The notes beneath the pieces are model-generated. The model did not search any database and had not been told where the DNA came from. It was given only the letters and a program-made list of their open reading frames with translations. Below are positions 1 to 11,515 of a DNA stretch of 64,000 nucleotides, in pieces (within the stretch, counting starts at the first letter, position 1; each line of letters begins with the position of its first letter). Source of the stretch: Blasia pusilla (Eukaryota > Marchantiophyta > Marchantiopsida > Blasiales); assembly GCA_050084515.1 (NCBI GenBank), contig CM114272.1, forward strand, positions 9,610,001-9,674,000, in the 5' to 3' direction. A program made the translations under genes and the position numbers.

Positions 1-313
1 TAAAGACTATGATGGCCTCACTAGTTCAAGGACACGAATAAACCTCAACATTGCAATTGTATTCCTGTGTTGAGAGGAAATTGATCTTTCCAAACCCAGA
101 TTCATTTCTAGATCTAGATCGTAGAACCAACCTAAGAATGTCTAACCTAGCATACTTCCACCTGGAAAATCCACTGTCCCCGGCTAATTGATTAATGTCC
201 CACCAAACAAGAGATGATACCATATTCTGATCATGACTATGAACAGTGTAAAATGGAATTGGAACCTCCCAGAGTGTAGAAGGCACATGTAAGATTATAC
301 ATTTAGGACTCAC

Positions 314-1223
314 CATAGCTGTCAAAGTTGACAATAATGTTTTTGCATCATAGTGATTGGCCTTGGCTTCATCGATAAGAGCATGAATTGACTCAGGAAC
401 TGCAACTCCTTTTGGAAGCCTCGTTCTGGAAGCTAGTTCGAGAGCAGCCACAAAATCACTTGAATCTCGTTGCTGAGCATAACACACGAAATTTAGATCT
501 ACGTAGCTCCTTCCAATGACGAATTTCGGGGATTGAGATTTTCCCTCCAGTCAAATTGATGGGGAAATGCGAATTCCTGTCTTTCAAACACCCATTACAC
601 TATGGTTCGATGAGACAATCACTCCAACTACGCTCAGGTCTCACCGGGGTATGATCACAGCACATCTCTCTCTCTACGCAGGCACTAGTAAATTAATGAG
701 TAGAGTCTGTCTCTATGTATGTTTCGCGAGGAGTAATTGAACACAGCGAACAGGCGGATATGTTTGTAGGGTAAGAGTGTAGTAACGTACTGGAAGATTA
801 TTCGATCTCCACGGCGACCTTGGTCCAAACTTCCTCGTTAAACAGTCTAGACATTCACGACCGGAATCGAACGTGAGATCAACGATCTAGTCAAACTCGA
901 GGATACTCGCTGGTAATGGTAAATGGTAAATGGTAAACTCGAGGATACTCGCTGGTAATAGTATCCGATAACCACAACCAAAAAATACGGAGAAGGATTC
1001 TCGAGTACTCACAGATGGAAGTGCACTTGTTGGCGCCTTCCAAGGTAGCAAGCATTGTAGTGATGAACAAGAACGGGAGCAAGAATACCAGCACCAGTAT
1101 TGTCCAGAATAGGCACCGATAGGAGAGATAGCGTACAGCTCCCTTCAACTTCATAGGGTCCAAAAATCCATTCGTGGTGGAGATGGTAATTCGACGCATA
1201 CTAGGAGAAATGTGGACCTGCAT
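314..1223 (-). CDS. GAUT: GAUT13/14-like galacturonosyltransferase, 5' part of gene (partial)
   Basis: Family role: Golgi type II membrane enzyme that transfers galacturonic acid in pectin (homogalacturonan) synthesis. Three exons can be joined with matching phases: 1223-1013 (70 codons plus 1 nt, donor GTGAGT), 846-791 (56 nt, acceptor TCTAG, donor GTACGT) and 472-314 (159 nt, acceptor CTCAG, donor GTGAGT). The start MQVHISPSMRRITIS, a hydrophobic anchor at about residues 38-60, then LEGANKCTSI, CLTRKFGPR and NHYDAKTLLSTLTAMV follow the order seen in GAUT13/14. The catalytic GT8 domain would lie off the left edge. The ATG at 1223 is chosen because it aligns with the family N-terminus. Family membership is recognised from conserved blocks; exact paralogue is uncertain. 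Confidence 0.82.
893..959. repeat. short direct repeat in GAUT intron 1
   Basis: A 25-bp unit beginning AAACTCGAGGATACTC occurs at 893-917 and again, identical, at 935-959. The 17-bp spacer is itself a GGTAAAT repeat. It lies between exons 1 and 2 of the GAUT gene and looks like a recent slippage or insertion footprint. Confidence 0.8.
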
Positions 1224-3100
1224 TGTGCGTCCTGTATCAGCTGCTTGTTATCCTGAAGGCCTTCCAAAATTTTGCCTTCTCAAGCCTCGGTCTTCCCTCA
1301 TCGAGCCCACAGTTAACAGGCACTTTTTGTTGTCCACACGAGTTTATTCAACTTCTGTCGGTCTATCGAAGATGTACATGTAGGTACTGATCTCCGATGC
1401 AGGTGGTGCTCCGACTCGAACTCCGGGAAATCTGGAGTTCGTAGAGGGCAGGCGTAAGAATGCTTATGCCAGGACCAGGATCGTCCTGCAGAGAGAGCTG
1501 AGATCAGACTACCGCTAGCATGATAACGATCGGCCCGGCCCCTCAATATTGAGAAAATGGAGAATGCTGTCGTTCGAACAGACCTGAACCCTGAGCAACA
1601 GCGGATGATCCAAGCCTACAGCAAAGAGAATATGAAAAGCTCTGTAAGGTGGTGACTCAAGGACAGTTAAGCCACGAGTAGGATTAAGCGTTCTGCGAAG
1701 CAAAAGCCAACTGTTCGCCGTCCCATGAGGTGGCGAGAGACGTACCTCTATACAATGAGGCGCAGAAAATATCACTCTCAATGGATAGGTAAATGAAGTG
1801 AGAAAACTGCTGCCGGCGTTACACCAGGTCCCAGGATAGGTACTTGGAGCTCAAACTTCAAGTTTCCTCCGCTTCGATTCCTGTCCTTGACTCTTGTCAA
1901 TCCTGCCATCGGCAACCTGGCCACGATTTACTCCTCTCGCAGCATATAAATTTGATCACTAGTCTGCATCCTTCGTCCCACCCCAGGCGGTCCAGGGCCC
2001 TTCCTGCATGCGCCCGTTTCACAGAGAGAGAGAGAGAGGAGGGGAGGATGTGCTGGTGGTCTTAAGGGAACAGGGATTCTTCGAGTGGAATTCAACAATA
2101 AACTCCGTACAGTCGTTTGCAATGCAGATCCTCGACCCGGTTCCTTTTCGGAATTGTGGTCTCGAACACGCGTCGCATCCAAATGTCTCGATCGCCTACA
2201 GACTCTTCACTGATCCAAAAGTGACCGAATTCCTTTCATACATCCACTCCTCGAGTCCTCCCTCTCCCGTTCTACATTGCCGCGACTCCACCTCCTTCAG
2301 CTCCCACCCGACCTCCGTCTTCGACCCCTCCCCTCCCAACCCCTCCGCTGAATCTCCCTTTTCTTCTCCCTTTTCGTGCGCAGCACAGCCCCGAGAATTC
2401 TCTGCGCCAGTGCTCACCTTACTTCACCACCTTCGCATCATTATTACCCTAGACATGATCGCCGATTCTCCCCCATCCAGCTAACTCGACTCCGTCTCCA
2501 CTCCGCGGACCTGTCCGCTTCTCCCCTCAGAGATTCGCACCCCACCTCCTCTGCGCGTACGCGTCCAAGCCATAGCCATGGCGTTCCTTCCCCAGGGCCC
2601 TTCCCACTTCCCCGCTCCTCTCTTCCAGCGGGCCCCCAATTAGTAAAAAAATCAATTTCCCTGCTCCCTTTGCCTGCCAGCCAGCCTTTCTGTCCCCGCC
2701 CCCTTCCTCCTGTCGCGTGCCTCCGTCGCATCATAGTCCCCCCCTCCCTGCTCCTCGCTCCCTCCCTCCTTCCTTCCTTCCTTCGTCAAAAGGGAACACA
2801 GTTCTTCTATCCCAACCCCACGTCCCTCTACCGAGAGCCCCCTCCCACTCCTCCCTACTTTTCCTTCCCCGCTTACTCCTCCCTCCAACCCACGTCCAGG
2901 TCATCTCCGTCGACTCTTCTCTCGCGTCGCGTCGCGTCGCGCCTTGCGGTAACGTCTCGCTCCTCCTCTCCACGTCATTGCTCTACGCAACTCTACTGTT
3001 CCCTCCCCTCCGTGATTCCGTCCCGTGATTCCGTCCGTTCCGTTGAAAGACTCCTTCCCTCCCACGTCCCGAACTCCTGCTAGGAATACGCAGGTACTAC
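1224..3100 (-). promoter_or_regulatory. upstream region of the GAUT gene, GA/CT-rich
   Basis: No convincing gene. The minus strand is rich in GA tracts (plus-strand CT tracts near 2040, 2250-2350 and 2740-2790, and a CGCGT tandem near 2925-2942). This is common for plant core promoters and 5' leaders. The overlapping reading frames here are low-complexity Ser/Pro or Arg/Gly strings and are not called. Position upstream of the minus-strand GAUT ATG suggests promoter and untranslated leader; no transcription start can be fixed. Confidence 0.4.
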
Positions 3101-4005
3101 CGCGCGCTCGGTCCTAAGGAAACGAAGATCGTACGTACGACGAGGACGCTAGAGTTCTCGAGACACGACAGCAGTACATGAGGAAGTCCCATCGAGAGAC
3201 AGAGGGCCAGCGGTCGTACACGGAGAGAGAGAGAGGGAGGGCCAGCGGTCGTACACGCAGAGAAAAAGAAAGAATTCAGATAAGTCAAAATACGCACCTC
3301 ATTAATTCGGCCCCGGTAACTTCAGGGATTTCCAACTGGGATCGAATGGGATCAGACCCTTTGACTAGGTCCTCATCGGCTTCCGTCCCCGCGGCAAATT
3401 TTATATGTGTCACTTTCTGGTGGGAGCTCGATATTATTATTATTATTTATTTTACTTGTTCTTCTTATTAGCTTACCCTGTCGGAAAATTAAACTGTTTA
3501 ACTAACTCATGTTTAACTAACCCCTTGTATGAAATTTCAAATTTGCGCGCAAACCGTAGAGGTGGGGAATACGAATTAGCTAACTGAAATGATCAAAACT
3601 ATGAGTAATTCAGTAATGAGAATTAACTAAAATTATAAGAAACATGAGCATGAATAATGAGAAGGAACTATGTGTTAAAATCTACTCCCTTTGTTTTAAC
3701 ATCTATATTATCATAGGAGAGCGCCTCTTCATTTTGACATGCGTGGATAATTAAAAAGTATACATTTGTGCATCACACATGCACCCACTAGCATTCAATA
3801 CTACTACTAGTTTATGTCAATGAGATGCATGGGATTCAAAATGTTGGGGAATTTTGAATTATTCATCATTATTTTGAATGATTTCATCCCTTAAATCAAT
3901 TTCGAGCAATTCTATTGGCTGAAAGAGTGAGCGATCCTATTGGCAGAGGGGGGCAAATTCAATATGAAATGAGTTTGAAAATCCAAGAGGCATCCCGCAA
4001 TAATC
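3101..4005. other. intergenic, no gene seen
   Basis: Purine-rich repeats at about 3200-3260 (two copies of GGCCAGCGGTCGTACAC) give way to AT-rich DNA with no coding signal. The AT-rich part ends at the LTR relic that starts at 4006. Confidence 0.4.
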
Positions 4006-4764
4006 TGACATCTCTTAGTTAGCTGACAGGTAGAGTTCTATCGCGTCGACGACATAGACGGTCAATGGGCTATTTGGGTGTAACTTTGTCCTAAGATGTC
4101 AGATGAGGTCGGCGACAATTCTGTTGCGTCATGAACATTCTTTCTAAAGTAATCCCTATTTTGGTCTTTATCAACCAGGTGACCCATTGACCAAGTCAAT
4201 GGTCATCCAGTAACCTGTGCACATAGATTACTGTTTTGAGGCTATTTTTTGGGGAGAAGCCTTTTGGCTCTTCCCAAGGTTATAAGAGAGGGAGAGATCG
4301 CTTTCCCAAGCCATCTTTCTCATGTTGAGCCTTAGGAGCACCTTTCTTGCTTTATGTGTAGTAGAATCCCTCATAGCAAAGGGTGGAGGTGGGTCAATAT
4401 GTTGATGTAGATTCAGGAGTGGAGTTGGCCATGTGAGCTATTTTTACTGTCATTTTCTAAGAGAAAGATGCAAGGATGCAAGGGGAATTTTCTTTTGTAA
4501 ATAGGCAAATGAGTTGCCTCGATGGAGAGCCCTTGCAAACGCTTGTTGGCGTGTGTGTGGTCGTTTCTCCGTTCGAGAGGCTGTGTACGAAAGCCTTGTT
4601 CATTTTTCTCATCTTTTTCTCGTGTAAGCTTATGTGGGGCAACGACAGAGTATGGCAACGAGTGTATTATCAAGAGTAGTGGCGAGTGTCGGGAAGAAGA
4701 GGACGAAAACTTTGCATGACTTGTAGCCGCTAGGGGACTATCAAGTAAAGGCGGTTGTGGTAAG
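4006..4764 (+). mobile_element. LTR relic 1 of the DNMT-gypsy family
   Basis: Starts TGACATC, aligned with the TGTCACATC ends of the copies at 13354 and 50690. It shares the blocks GGGTGTAACTTTGTCC, AGCCTTTTGGCTCTTCCC, the TATA-like GGTTATAAGAGAGG, CCATCTTTCTCATGTTG and GATGTAGATT with the other three copies. It is strongly diverged, mostly by transitions. The 3' end is placed where similarity with the 50-kb copy stops. Confidence 0.75.
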
Positions 4765-6755
4765 GTCTTTCGTGCGCATACACATCGCTACACAACATAC
4801 ATCGCTGTCACCGAACATACACAAAAATATACATAATCCCATGCTAACTCATGGCATCCAAACAACAAGACGAGAAGTACCAAAATATCTCCAATCGCCC
4901 CCCTAGTTGGTGGTTAGGTCCCTCTAACTCCAGATAGCCATCTATCCCTATCTACCATGACATACATCTCTCGAACGCTAAGAGCAAAAAGGTTGGGTGC
5001 TCATGTGGCCCTATTGTTAATCGCCTTCTTGTCATTCATGTCACAGACATAAGTTGGAATCTATAACTACCTACTCTATGTACATATGGGACAACAAAAT
5101 CGGCAAAGAAAACAACAAAATCAAGCGGCTCTTGCTCCGGTGAGCACTCCCATGAGCGGCTCAACAGAGAACACGGTCCCCAACCTACACCAACAACGAG
5201 TGACCAGGGAGCTCCTCCATTGAAGCTCTCTCACTCTCTCATTCCCTCTTTGTAAATCGATCAAATCTCTCTCAACATCTCATACCAAGCTCTCCATGGT
5301 GCGCACTCTCTCTCATGTCAAACCAAAACCATTCTCCTAACGAGAGGCTTGGGTTACACACACAAGGCAAGGAGGACCATAGCTCTGCCCCCTCATGCCA
5401 AGAGGTTCAACAAAGAGAGAATGAGCTCTCAAGCTCTCTCTCTTGGAGGTATACCCCCTTCCCTCTCCCAAGCCCTCTCCACGGTAACCTATGCTTGTAT
5501 GTCACCTCCTTGCCTCTTGACTTATTGTAGCAGGTCAAGGGCCACTTCCCAAAGTTGAAAGTAAACTATACCATAAATAGTAACTTACCCGAAATAGAAA
5601 GTTCCTCAATATGGCTCCAAATGAGCCAAAACAAAGAGTAAACCTGCTCTCGCACATTACGCGTGGCCTCTGTAGGTCATCCTCGACCTCTTGAGGTTGA
5701 CCTACAGTATCTCCGAAGGCACTCTATTAGATCTCGTCGATCTATCCTAACAGATGTGACAGCTTAGGTCACAACATATTTTAGGTCGGAGTAAGGAGCC
5801 AGTGCTACGAGCTCTGTGTACGAGTTAAGGCCGCAGGGATCATGTAGGCGGTAGGGCTTAGGTGCACTGCACAGGGATCCATGCCCTTGGAAGCCACACA
5901 CTTCGGGAGAGGAGCCATCGGATGTCGGGCAACACCAAGGAAAAGAAGGTGGGTGGATGTTGTGGTAGCTTGGTTGATCAGGTTGGGAGCCAAACATGGT
6001 TAGACTATGTGGTTAAGGGTTGACGTGGTATCCGGATAGACCATGTTATGAGCGAATCAATTTGACTACATGGTCAAATGGCTACGTGGTAGGAATAGAC
6101 ATAGCTAGACTATGAGGCTTATATGTGAGAGCACTACGTAGTACGGGAGTTGTTTCACGATTTGGCTCTTCAATTAAGGTTGTGAGTCACGACGGGATTT
6201 ACTAGTCCTATGTTGAGGGGTGTCGAGATTGGTAATCCACGTTGAGATTTTGCGACAAAGTGCTAGTGATGGAGACACACTCGCCGATGCATCCGCTGAT
6301 GGGAGGTGCATTATATTGTGCAAGGAGATTTTTGTGGTGTGGAGGTTGCCGCACCACATGGAATAGTTAGTGTTGACCGTGCAATGGAGTGATGGCAAGT
6401 GTGTTTAAGTTACCCATTCAAGCCTCTTTTCCTGCACTTGTCTTGTGTCATTGAGGGTGTTGGGTACAACCATTGGTAGGCTAGATGGGTGTCACCATGG
6501 TGACGAGTGTAGAGTCCTTATATGTAGAGCGTGTTTGGGGAAATAGGGGTGTTTTTGAAGTAGGGGTCGGGTGTATGATTTGAGAAAGTGTCATTCGTTT
6601 AGGTGAGCGTGTTTGAGAGCCTCAAGGTTAGCATGAGTGTTGAGTGTATTTGACGCTATGTGTGTCATCATGGAATTAGCATTAGCGTAGTTGAACCAAT
6701 GAGGAGTGTGGAAGACTCTTGGTGAGTCTGAGTGCTTGAGCTTGTGATGCAAGGT
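4765..6755 (+). other. decayed internal leader between LTR 1 and gag relic
   Basis: No gene. The last part (about 6400-6755) aligns with the leader just upstream of gag in the minus-strand element (about 49540-49700), with many CG to TG or CA differences. The first part holds a segment (4771-4804) that matches the reverse complement of 13937-13970, so this stretch is a mosaic. Confidence 0.5.
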
Positions 6756-8215
6756 TGTCATCATGGTGTTCTTCCAAGTTCCGAAGAATGGGATGGTTCG
6801 AGCAATGGTAATGGAGTGACATGGAGTGGAGTGAGATATCGAGGGGTTTTGATCAAGGAGCTATCTCGACTTCCATTTGTGGTTGGATCGTCATCAATTG
6901 ACATAAAGTATGGTGACAAGATCACAGGCGAAGATAGTGTCATGTGGAGGGAGATGGACGACATGGACCATCAAGGCATGCGTCGTTTCTTGAGTGTAGT
7001 TGGCACCATTGATCGTGATGATTTCATCCAAGAGTTTGACACATGTACATGGTGCAACTAGATACGAACCCCTGTGCGGTTCAACCCTTTCATGGCGTGG
7101 AAGGGTTTGTTCCAGCATTTAGAGGTCCTCCAATGGATGACTACATGGAGTTTCAGCCTTTACACTCAATAGAGATTGATGCTTGGAGGATGTATTGGAC
7201 TTCACGATATGTGGCCGCAAGGCATATGATAGTGAGAGGGGAGAGACCTACATTGTCAATCCTAGGACATGCTGGGGATTATTTCAATGAGGGCAATGAG
7301 GTGGTAGAGACCTGTGGTGCTAGACCAACATCCAATTTCAATCCTACAGTCCAATTCCTTGGAAAATTAGGGTGGAGCTACCAGGGCATGGGGACCAATA
7401 AGCTAAAGAGTCTACAAGACTTTCAGCGGAGATCAAGTGAGAATCTAAGAGAGGCATTCTCGCTCATGCGGTCACTGATCATTGCTACATATGGAGTGAC
7501 TGAGGCGAAATAAGTACACTATTGGTACGGGGTTCTGGATTGGGAGATATGGAGGAGAGTCTGAGATGCGATGTTATTTTGCTCTTGTTGCTTCACACAA
7601 TGAAGCCCGTAATGAAGGTGGTCTTTGAGTTTTCTGAGCGGGTTGAGCTCAACATGAATGAGAAGCAAGTGGTGACCACACGTTTTTCATGGGATTCCAC
7701 ATGTCCACAAGTAGTAGTAGCCCCACAAGTGTACCAACATGCACTAGTATCACAAAAGCAGGCCGGTCTGCTTAGAGACCAGTGTGGGTATTGTGAGCCC
7801 ATGAGGCAACGATCCGTACCAACATACGTTGCTGAGCAAGGACGGCGATGGCCTATTCGATAGATGGTGAGCCCCATAGGTTGAGGGATTGCTCACAACA
7901 TGGCAAAGGGCAAAGAGCACCTCTGATTACTCATGAGCCACCTAGGATGGCCCCATCATTGTTGTAGTGTGATCATTGTCATCGATTTGGTCACACTAGG
8001 GGTACGTGTTTTGATCTTCGTCGAGAGCTACGTCTAGAGGTAGGCCGAGGGAGTGGGGGCGAGAGATCTGGTGGAGATTGAGGAGTTGACGATTGTGGTG
8101 GCAGGGTTCCACCACCAGTTAGAGGAGATTGAGGACGTGGATTTGATGTAGCACTCTTCACTCACATCGATCAGTTGGAATAGAGCATTTATGCCATAAC
8201 AATGATGCAGCCAGT
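6756..8215 (+). pseudogene. gypsy gag pseudogene, older copy
   Basis: Capsid-type Gag of the same family as the minus-strand element at 48.1-49.6 kb. Matching blocks in the same order are MDDMDHQGMRRF (near 6960), FNPFMAWKG written across a frameshift near 7080, PPMDDYMEFQPLHS (7129), SLQDFQRRSSENLREAF (near 7410), FEFSERVELNMNEKQVV (7630) and PTYVAEQG (7820). A CX2CX4HX4C zinc knuckle, CDHCHRFGHTRGTC, survives near 7967-8010. Several frameshifts and stops break the frame. Nothing recognisable as protease, methyltransferase or RT follows; the sequence changes to AT-rich DNA after about 8215. Confidence 0.8.
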
Positions 8216-9239
8216 GATGGATACACAACCAAGAGCAGCTAATATAGCTAGAGCCTCCACATTGTGTCACAATACATGGAAGGATTCTACGAGTTTGAGA
8301 TTCTCATAGAAAAAAAAGATCCCACATGAAACACTAAAAGTAATGGAAAGTCCATTTTTCATTAATTCATGCTTGAATTTTCTTTGATTCCTTATTGAAA
8401 GTACTTGAAGATTTATTTTCTCACAACGATTTATTCAATATTTTGGAAATGTTTGAACATAGCTTTCTGGAAAAGAAATTAATGTATTATTTGATTTATT
8501 GCCGTAGGAATAGGGGCAAAAATTGAATAGGGTCTTCTAGTTTGCAATATTTTAGAAACATTAGGAGGAAGCCTTCGTCCCTCCCTTCCACAAAATGTCA
8601 AATTAATTCTCTAAGATTGAAAAGAAATATTTGTTAAATTAAAAGAAATTCTCCTACATGATTATCAATAAGATTGAGATGAAATATAATGAGTAAACGG
8701 ATCGCCAATGAAGCAACTACATGTGTGGTTTGGAAATTACCATAAGTAAATTTCCATATTTGTGGGTCAAGACAAAGGAGATATTAATGAGTTCCAATTT
8801 TGGCCATTGGTTTGCATCATGTTAGAATGCAAGATTGAATACAAGGTGATATTGTAGAAATGAATGGAAAAGATACATTGTCATTTTGTTTTGCAATTCA
8901 AGTTGGCCTTCCTAGGCTGTGCTCAATCCTCAAAACCAATGCAACACCTTTTGAATCTTGATCTAAGTGTAGATTACAGATTTGTGTTGAAGGGTGGTTC
9001 AATATTTTTCCTTCCTCTTTCGTGTATATACATATCCAACATTTATTTTTTTTGATTTCATTGTAAGCCTTGACATTAGATCCCAATTAAATATCATCTT
9101 TGTGGAGAAGTTATTATATATGGATATTTAGTGAAGGTAGAGGTGTCATATCAATCATAAGTTTAATCATCTATCAATGATAGAAATGTTAATAATCAAT
9201 CATAAGTTCAATACATAAATTGGGTATCCCTAAACTTGT
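8216..9239. other. AT-rich filler, no gene seen
   Basis: AT-rich sequence with no coding or structural RNA signal I can support. It lies between the gag relic and the Helitron helicase relic, and could be the degraded 3' part of that Helitron. Confidence 0.35.
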
Positions 9240-10630
9240 CCACTTATCTCATCCAAAACATATAGTGTGCTCGAACATCCGCATTACACTTCAAACATTA
9301 TGTTACGTGATAAACGACCATTATTGAAATGAGTGGTCAACATAAAACACCCCCAAATTTCAAATTGAAATTTTGGGTGTTTTATCCATGTATTTGAAAT
9401 CATGAATACATCCATCATAATTAGATAGTACCTTTAATGGATGTCCCTATATTGTTATTAGTGACACTTTTGTACAAAATAGCTTGATGAGTAAGCACTC
9501 ATTCATTTCTTATTCATGTCATCATTCTTTACCTCAATCACATCCAATTAATGGCATATATGAAAACTCGATCTTCGGTGTTTCTTCTTGTGATGATTTT
9601 GGCATCAATGACATGTTGCGTGAATCCACGAATTACCAATTGGGTATAATGAACTTGTACCTTTGAACCATTCATATTTTGTAAAAGCATGATAGGAGCA
9701 TCAATTTGCAAGTATAATCAGTGCGATGGTAAACAATATAGTAAACAAGCATGTAAGAATCTTGTTGGATAGATGTTTGTCGCTTGGACATCGCTTAGAA
9801 TACGATTTTTGCCTTGTAGCATTATATATTTTATGAAGTCAAAAATTAAATCATGTTTCAAGAAATAGAAATACCATTGTTACCCCTTAATAAAATCAAG
9901 ATATTACTTCTACATTTATATCATCAATACTTGAATTTTTCAGTGTAAGAATAGTTATATCTCTTAAAAAGTTGATGTCAAAAAAATCTTGAAATCATTT
10001 CGATAGATGATATCAATAAGCTTGTTTTCTTACTCCTATTCACTATATCATGTAGCAATCATACTAGTTCGTCTCCCAAGTGAGCTTGCAAAGGTACAAT
10101 TTGCAAAAACTTATTGATGTATAAGTATATTTACTTCCAACTTTTGAACTCTCGTATTTGTGGTTAGCTTAATCACCCTCATATGAGACCATGAAGATGA
10201 TCTCTTGAGTATAGCTCGAATAAGTTTTGGATGATATCCATTACGATTCAGGACTTGGTGAAAACTCCCACCAAAGATTATTAATTTTCCACCAAATGGA
10301 ACATTCTTCAAGTTTATGGCTACCAAGTCCATGATATCTTGTAAGGATTGATTTGCAATCTGGAAAGCATGGCGATAGCTCGGATATAGTTGACTCATCC
10401 AATGTGATAAACCAAGCCTTTTGAATTGCAACTGCAACTTTGCTATTAACTTAACCAACAAATAACATACTTAAAGATATAAGAATTTTGGGCATTACAT
10501 TATCTCATTGTCATCTTCATGGAGTTGTGAAGTGAGAAATAGAGTCAACAATTAGTTATAAGTAGATATTTCATCTACATTTATTGGAATCTTGAAGCAT
10601 ACGTGGGTCATGGTTCCTCCATCTAACAAC
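9240..10630 (-). pseudogene. Helitron PIF1-type helicase pseudogene
   Basis: Fragments of the helicase half of a Helitron RepHel protein on the minus strand, in correct order but different frames. LLDGGTMTHVCFKIPIN (near 10600-10550) resembles the segment after the Walker A region. YRHAFQIANQSLQDIMD and PFGGKLIIFGGSFHQVL (10390-10240) match the helicase core, with VIKLTTNTRV (near 10160) as the end of that block. APIMLLQNMNG and VIDAKIITRRN (near 9690-9580) match the C-terminal APIMLLRNL and VI-A-I-TG segments. There are many stops. No Rep (HUH) domain or Helitron end was found here. It sits between the gag relic and LTR relic 2, so it probably inserted into the old retroelement. Confidence 0.72.
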
Positions 10631-10783
10631 CTAGTAACTATCCCCAATGATGGGACAACTAAAAATATAGGTCCAACACCTTATACACTTGCAAGAAGAG
10701 CATTTTACAAGAAGTTTTTTCAAAATTTTCTCGAGATTTGTCCTTTTTCCTAGCCCATTGATGAAGAAAAAGTTGGAAGTTGT

Positions 10784-11515
10784 GACATAGGAAATCAATG
10801 AATTTTTTGGGTGTAACTTTATATTGAGGTGCCGGATGGGGTTGGCGATAGGTCCATTGCATCAAGAACATCATTCATGCCGATTTCCCTCTTTTGTTAT
10901 TTTCAGCTAGGTGATGTATTGACCGAGTCGAGGGTCATCTGATAACTTGTGCACCTAGGTTACCATTCGAAAGGCTATTTTTGGGGGAAGAGCATTTTGG
11001 CTTTTGGCTTTTTGCAAGGTTATAAGAGAGGGAAAGATAGTTTTTTCAAGCCATCTTTCTCATGTCGGGCCTTTGGAGCACCTCTCTTGCTTTATTAGGA
11101 ACTAGGGTGTTAGCGTAGGAATTCTCTCATAGTAAAGATTGGATATGGCTCGGTATGCCATTGTAGATTCGAGGTTGGAGTTGGTCAAATGAGCCATTTT
11201 TACTCTGATTATACACGAGAAAGATGCAAGGGGGCTAGGGGAATTCATTTAATCCAAGTAGTTAGGAATGTTGCCTCAAAAGGGAGCCCTTAGAGATGCG
11301 TGTGTATGCTTGTTTTGTAAATTTTTTTCGTCCAAAAGGTCGAGCATGGAAGTTTCTCCCATTTTTCTTAGGTTTCCTTGGCGTGGACCAATGTAGAGTG
11401 TTGGTAGAGTGTCGAGGAGTATAGTGTCATTAGGGAGTGCGGGAATGTCAAGAAAGAGAGAAGAAAAGGAGTTAGTTCTTATAGCTACATGGGGGCTATG
11501 TAGTAAAGGCAACTA
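10784..11515 (+). mobile_element. LTR relic 2 of the DNMT-gypsy family
   Basis: Same orientation as relic 1. Shared blocks include GGGTGTAACTT, GGTTATAAGAGAGG, CCATCTTTCTCATGT, GATTCGAGGTTGGAGTTGG and a terminal GTAGTAAAGGCAACT. The first 70-80 bp are missing: similarity starts at GACATAGGAAATCAATG. With relic 1 it may frame one old element of about 7.5 kb, but pol is absent and a Helitron remnant fills the space. Confidence 0.65.

Noticed and set aside
2376-3083. 235-codon plus-strand frame
   Set aside because: Ser/Pro-rich translation of CT-rich DNA upstream of the minus-strand GAUT gene; frames on both strands are equally open.
4006-11515. Second copy of the methyltransferase between the old LTRs
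   Set aside because: No PCQ, ENV/ENM or FGG motif in any frame there; the space is filled by a Helitron helicase relic and AT-rich DNA.
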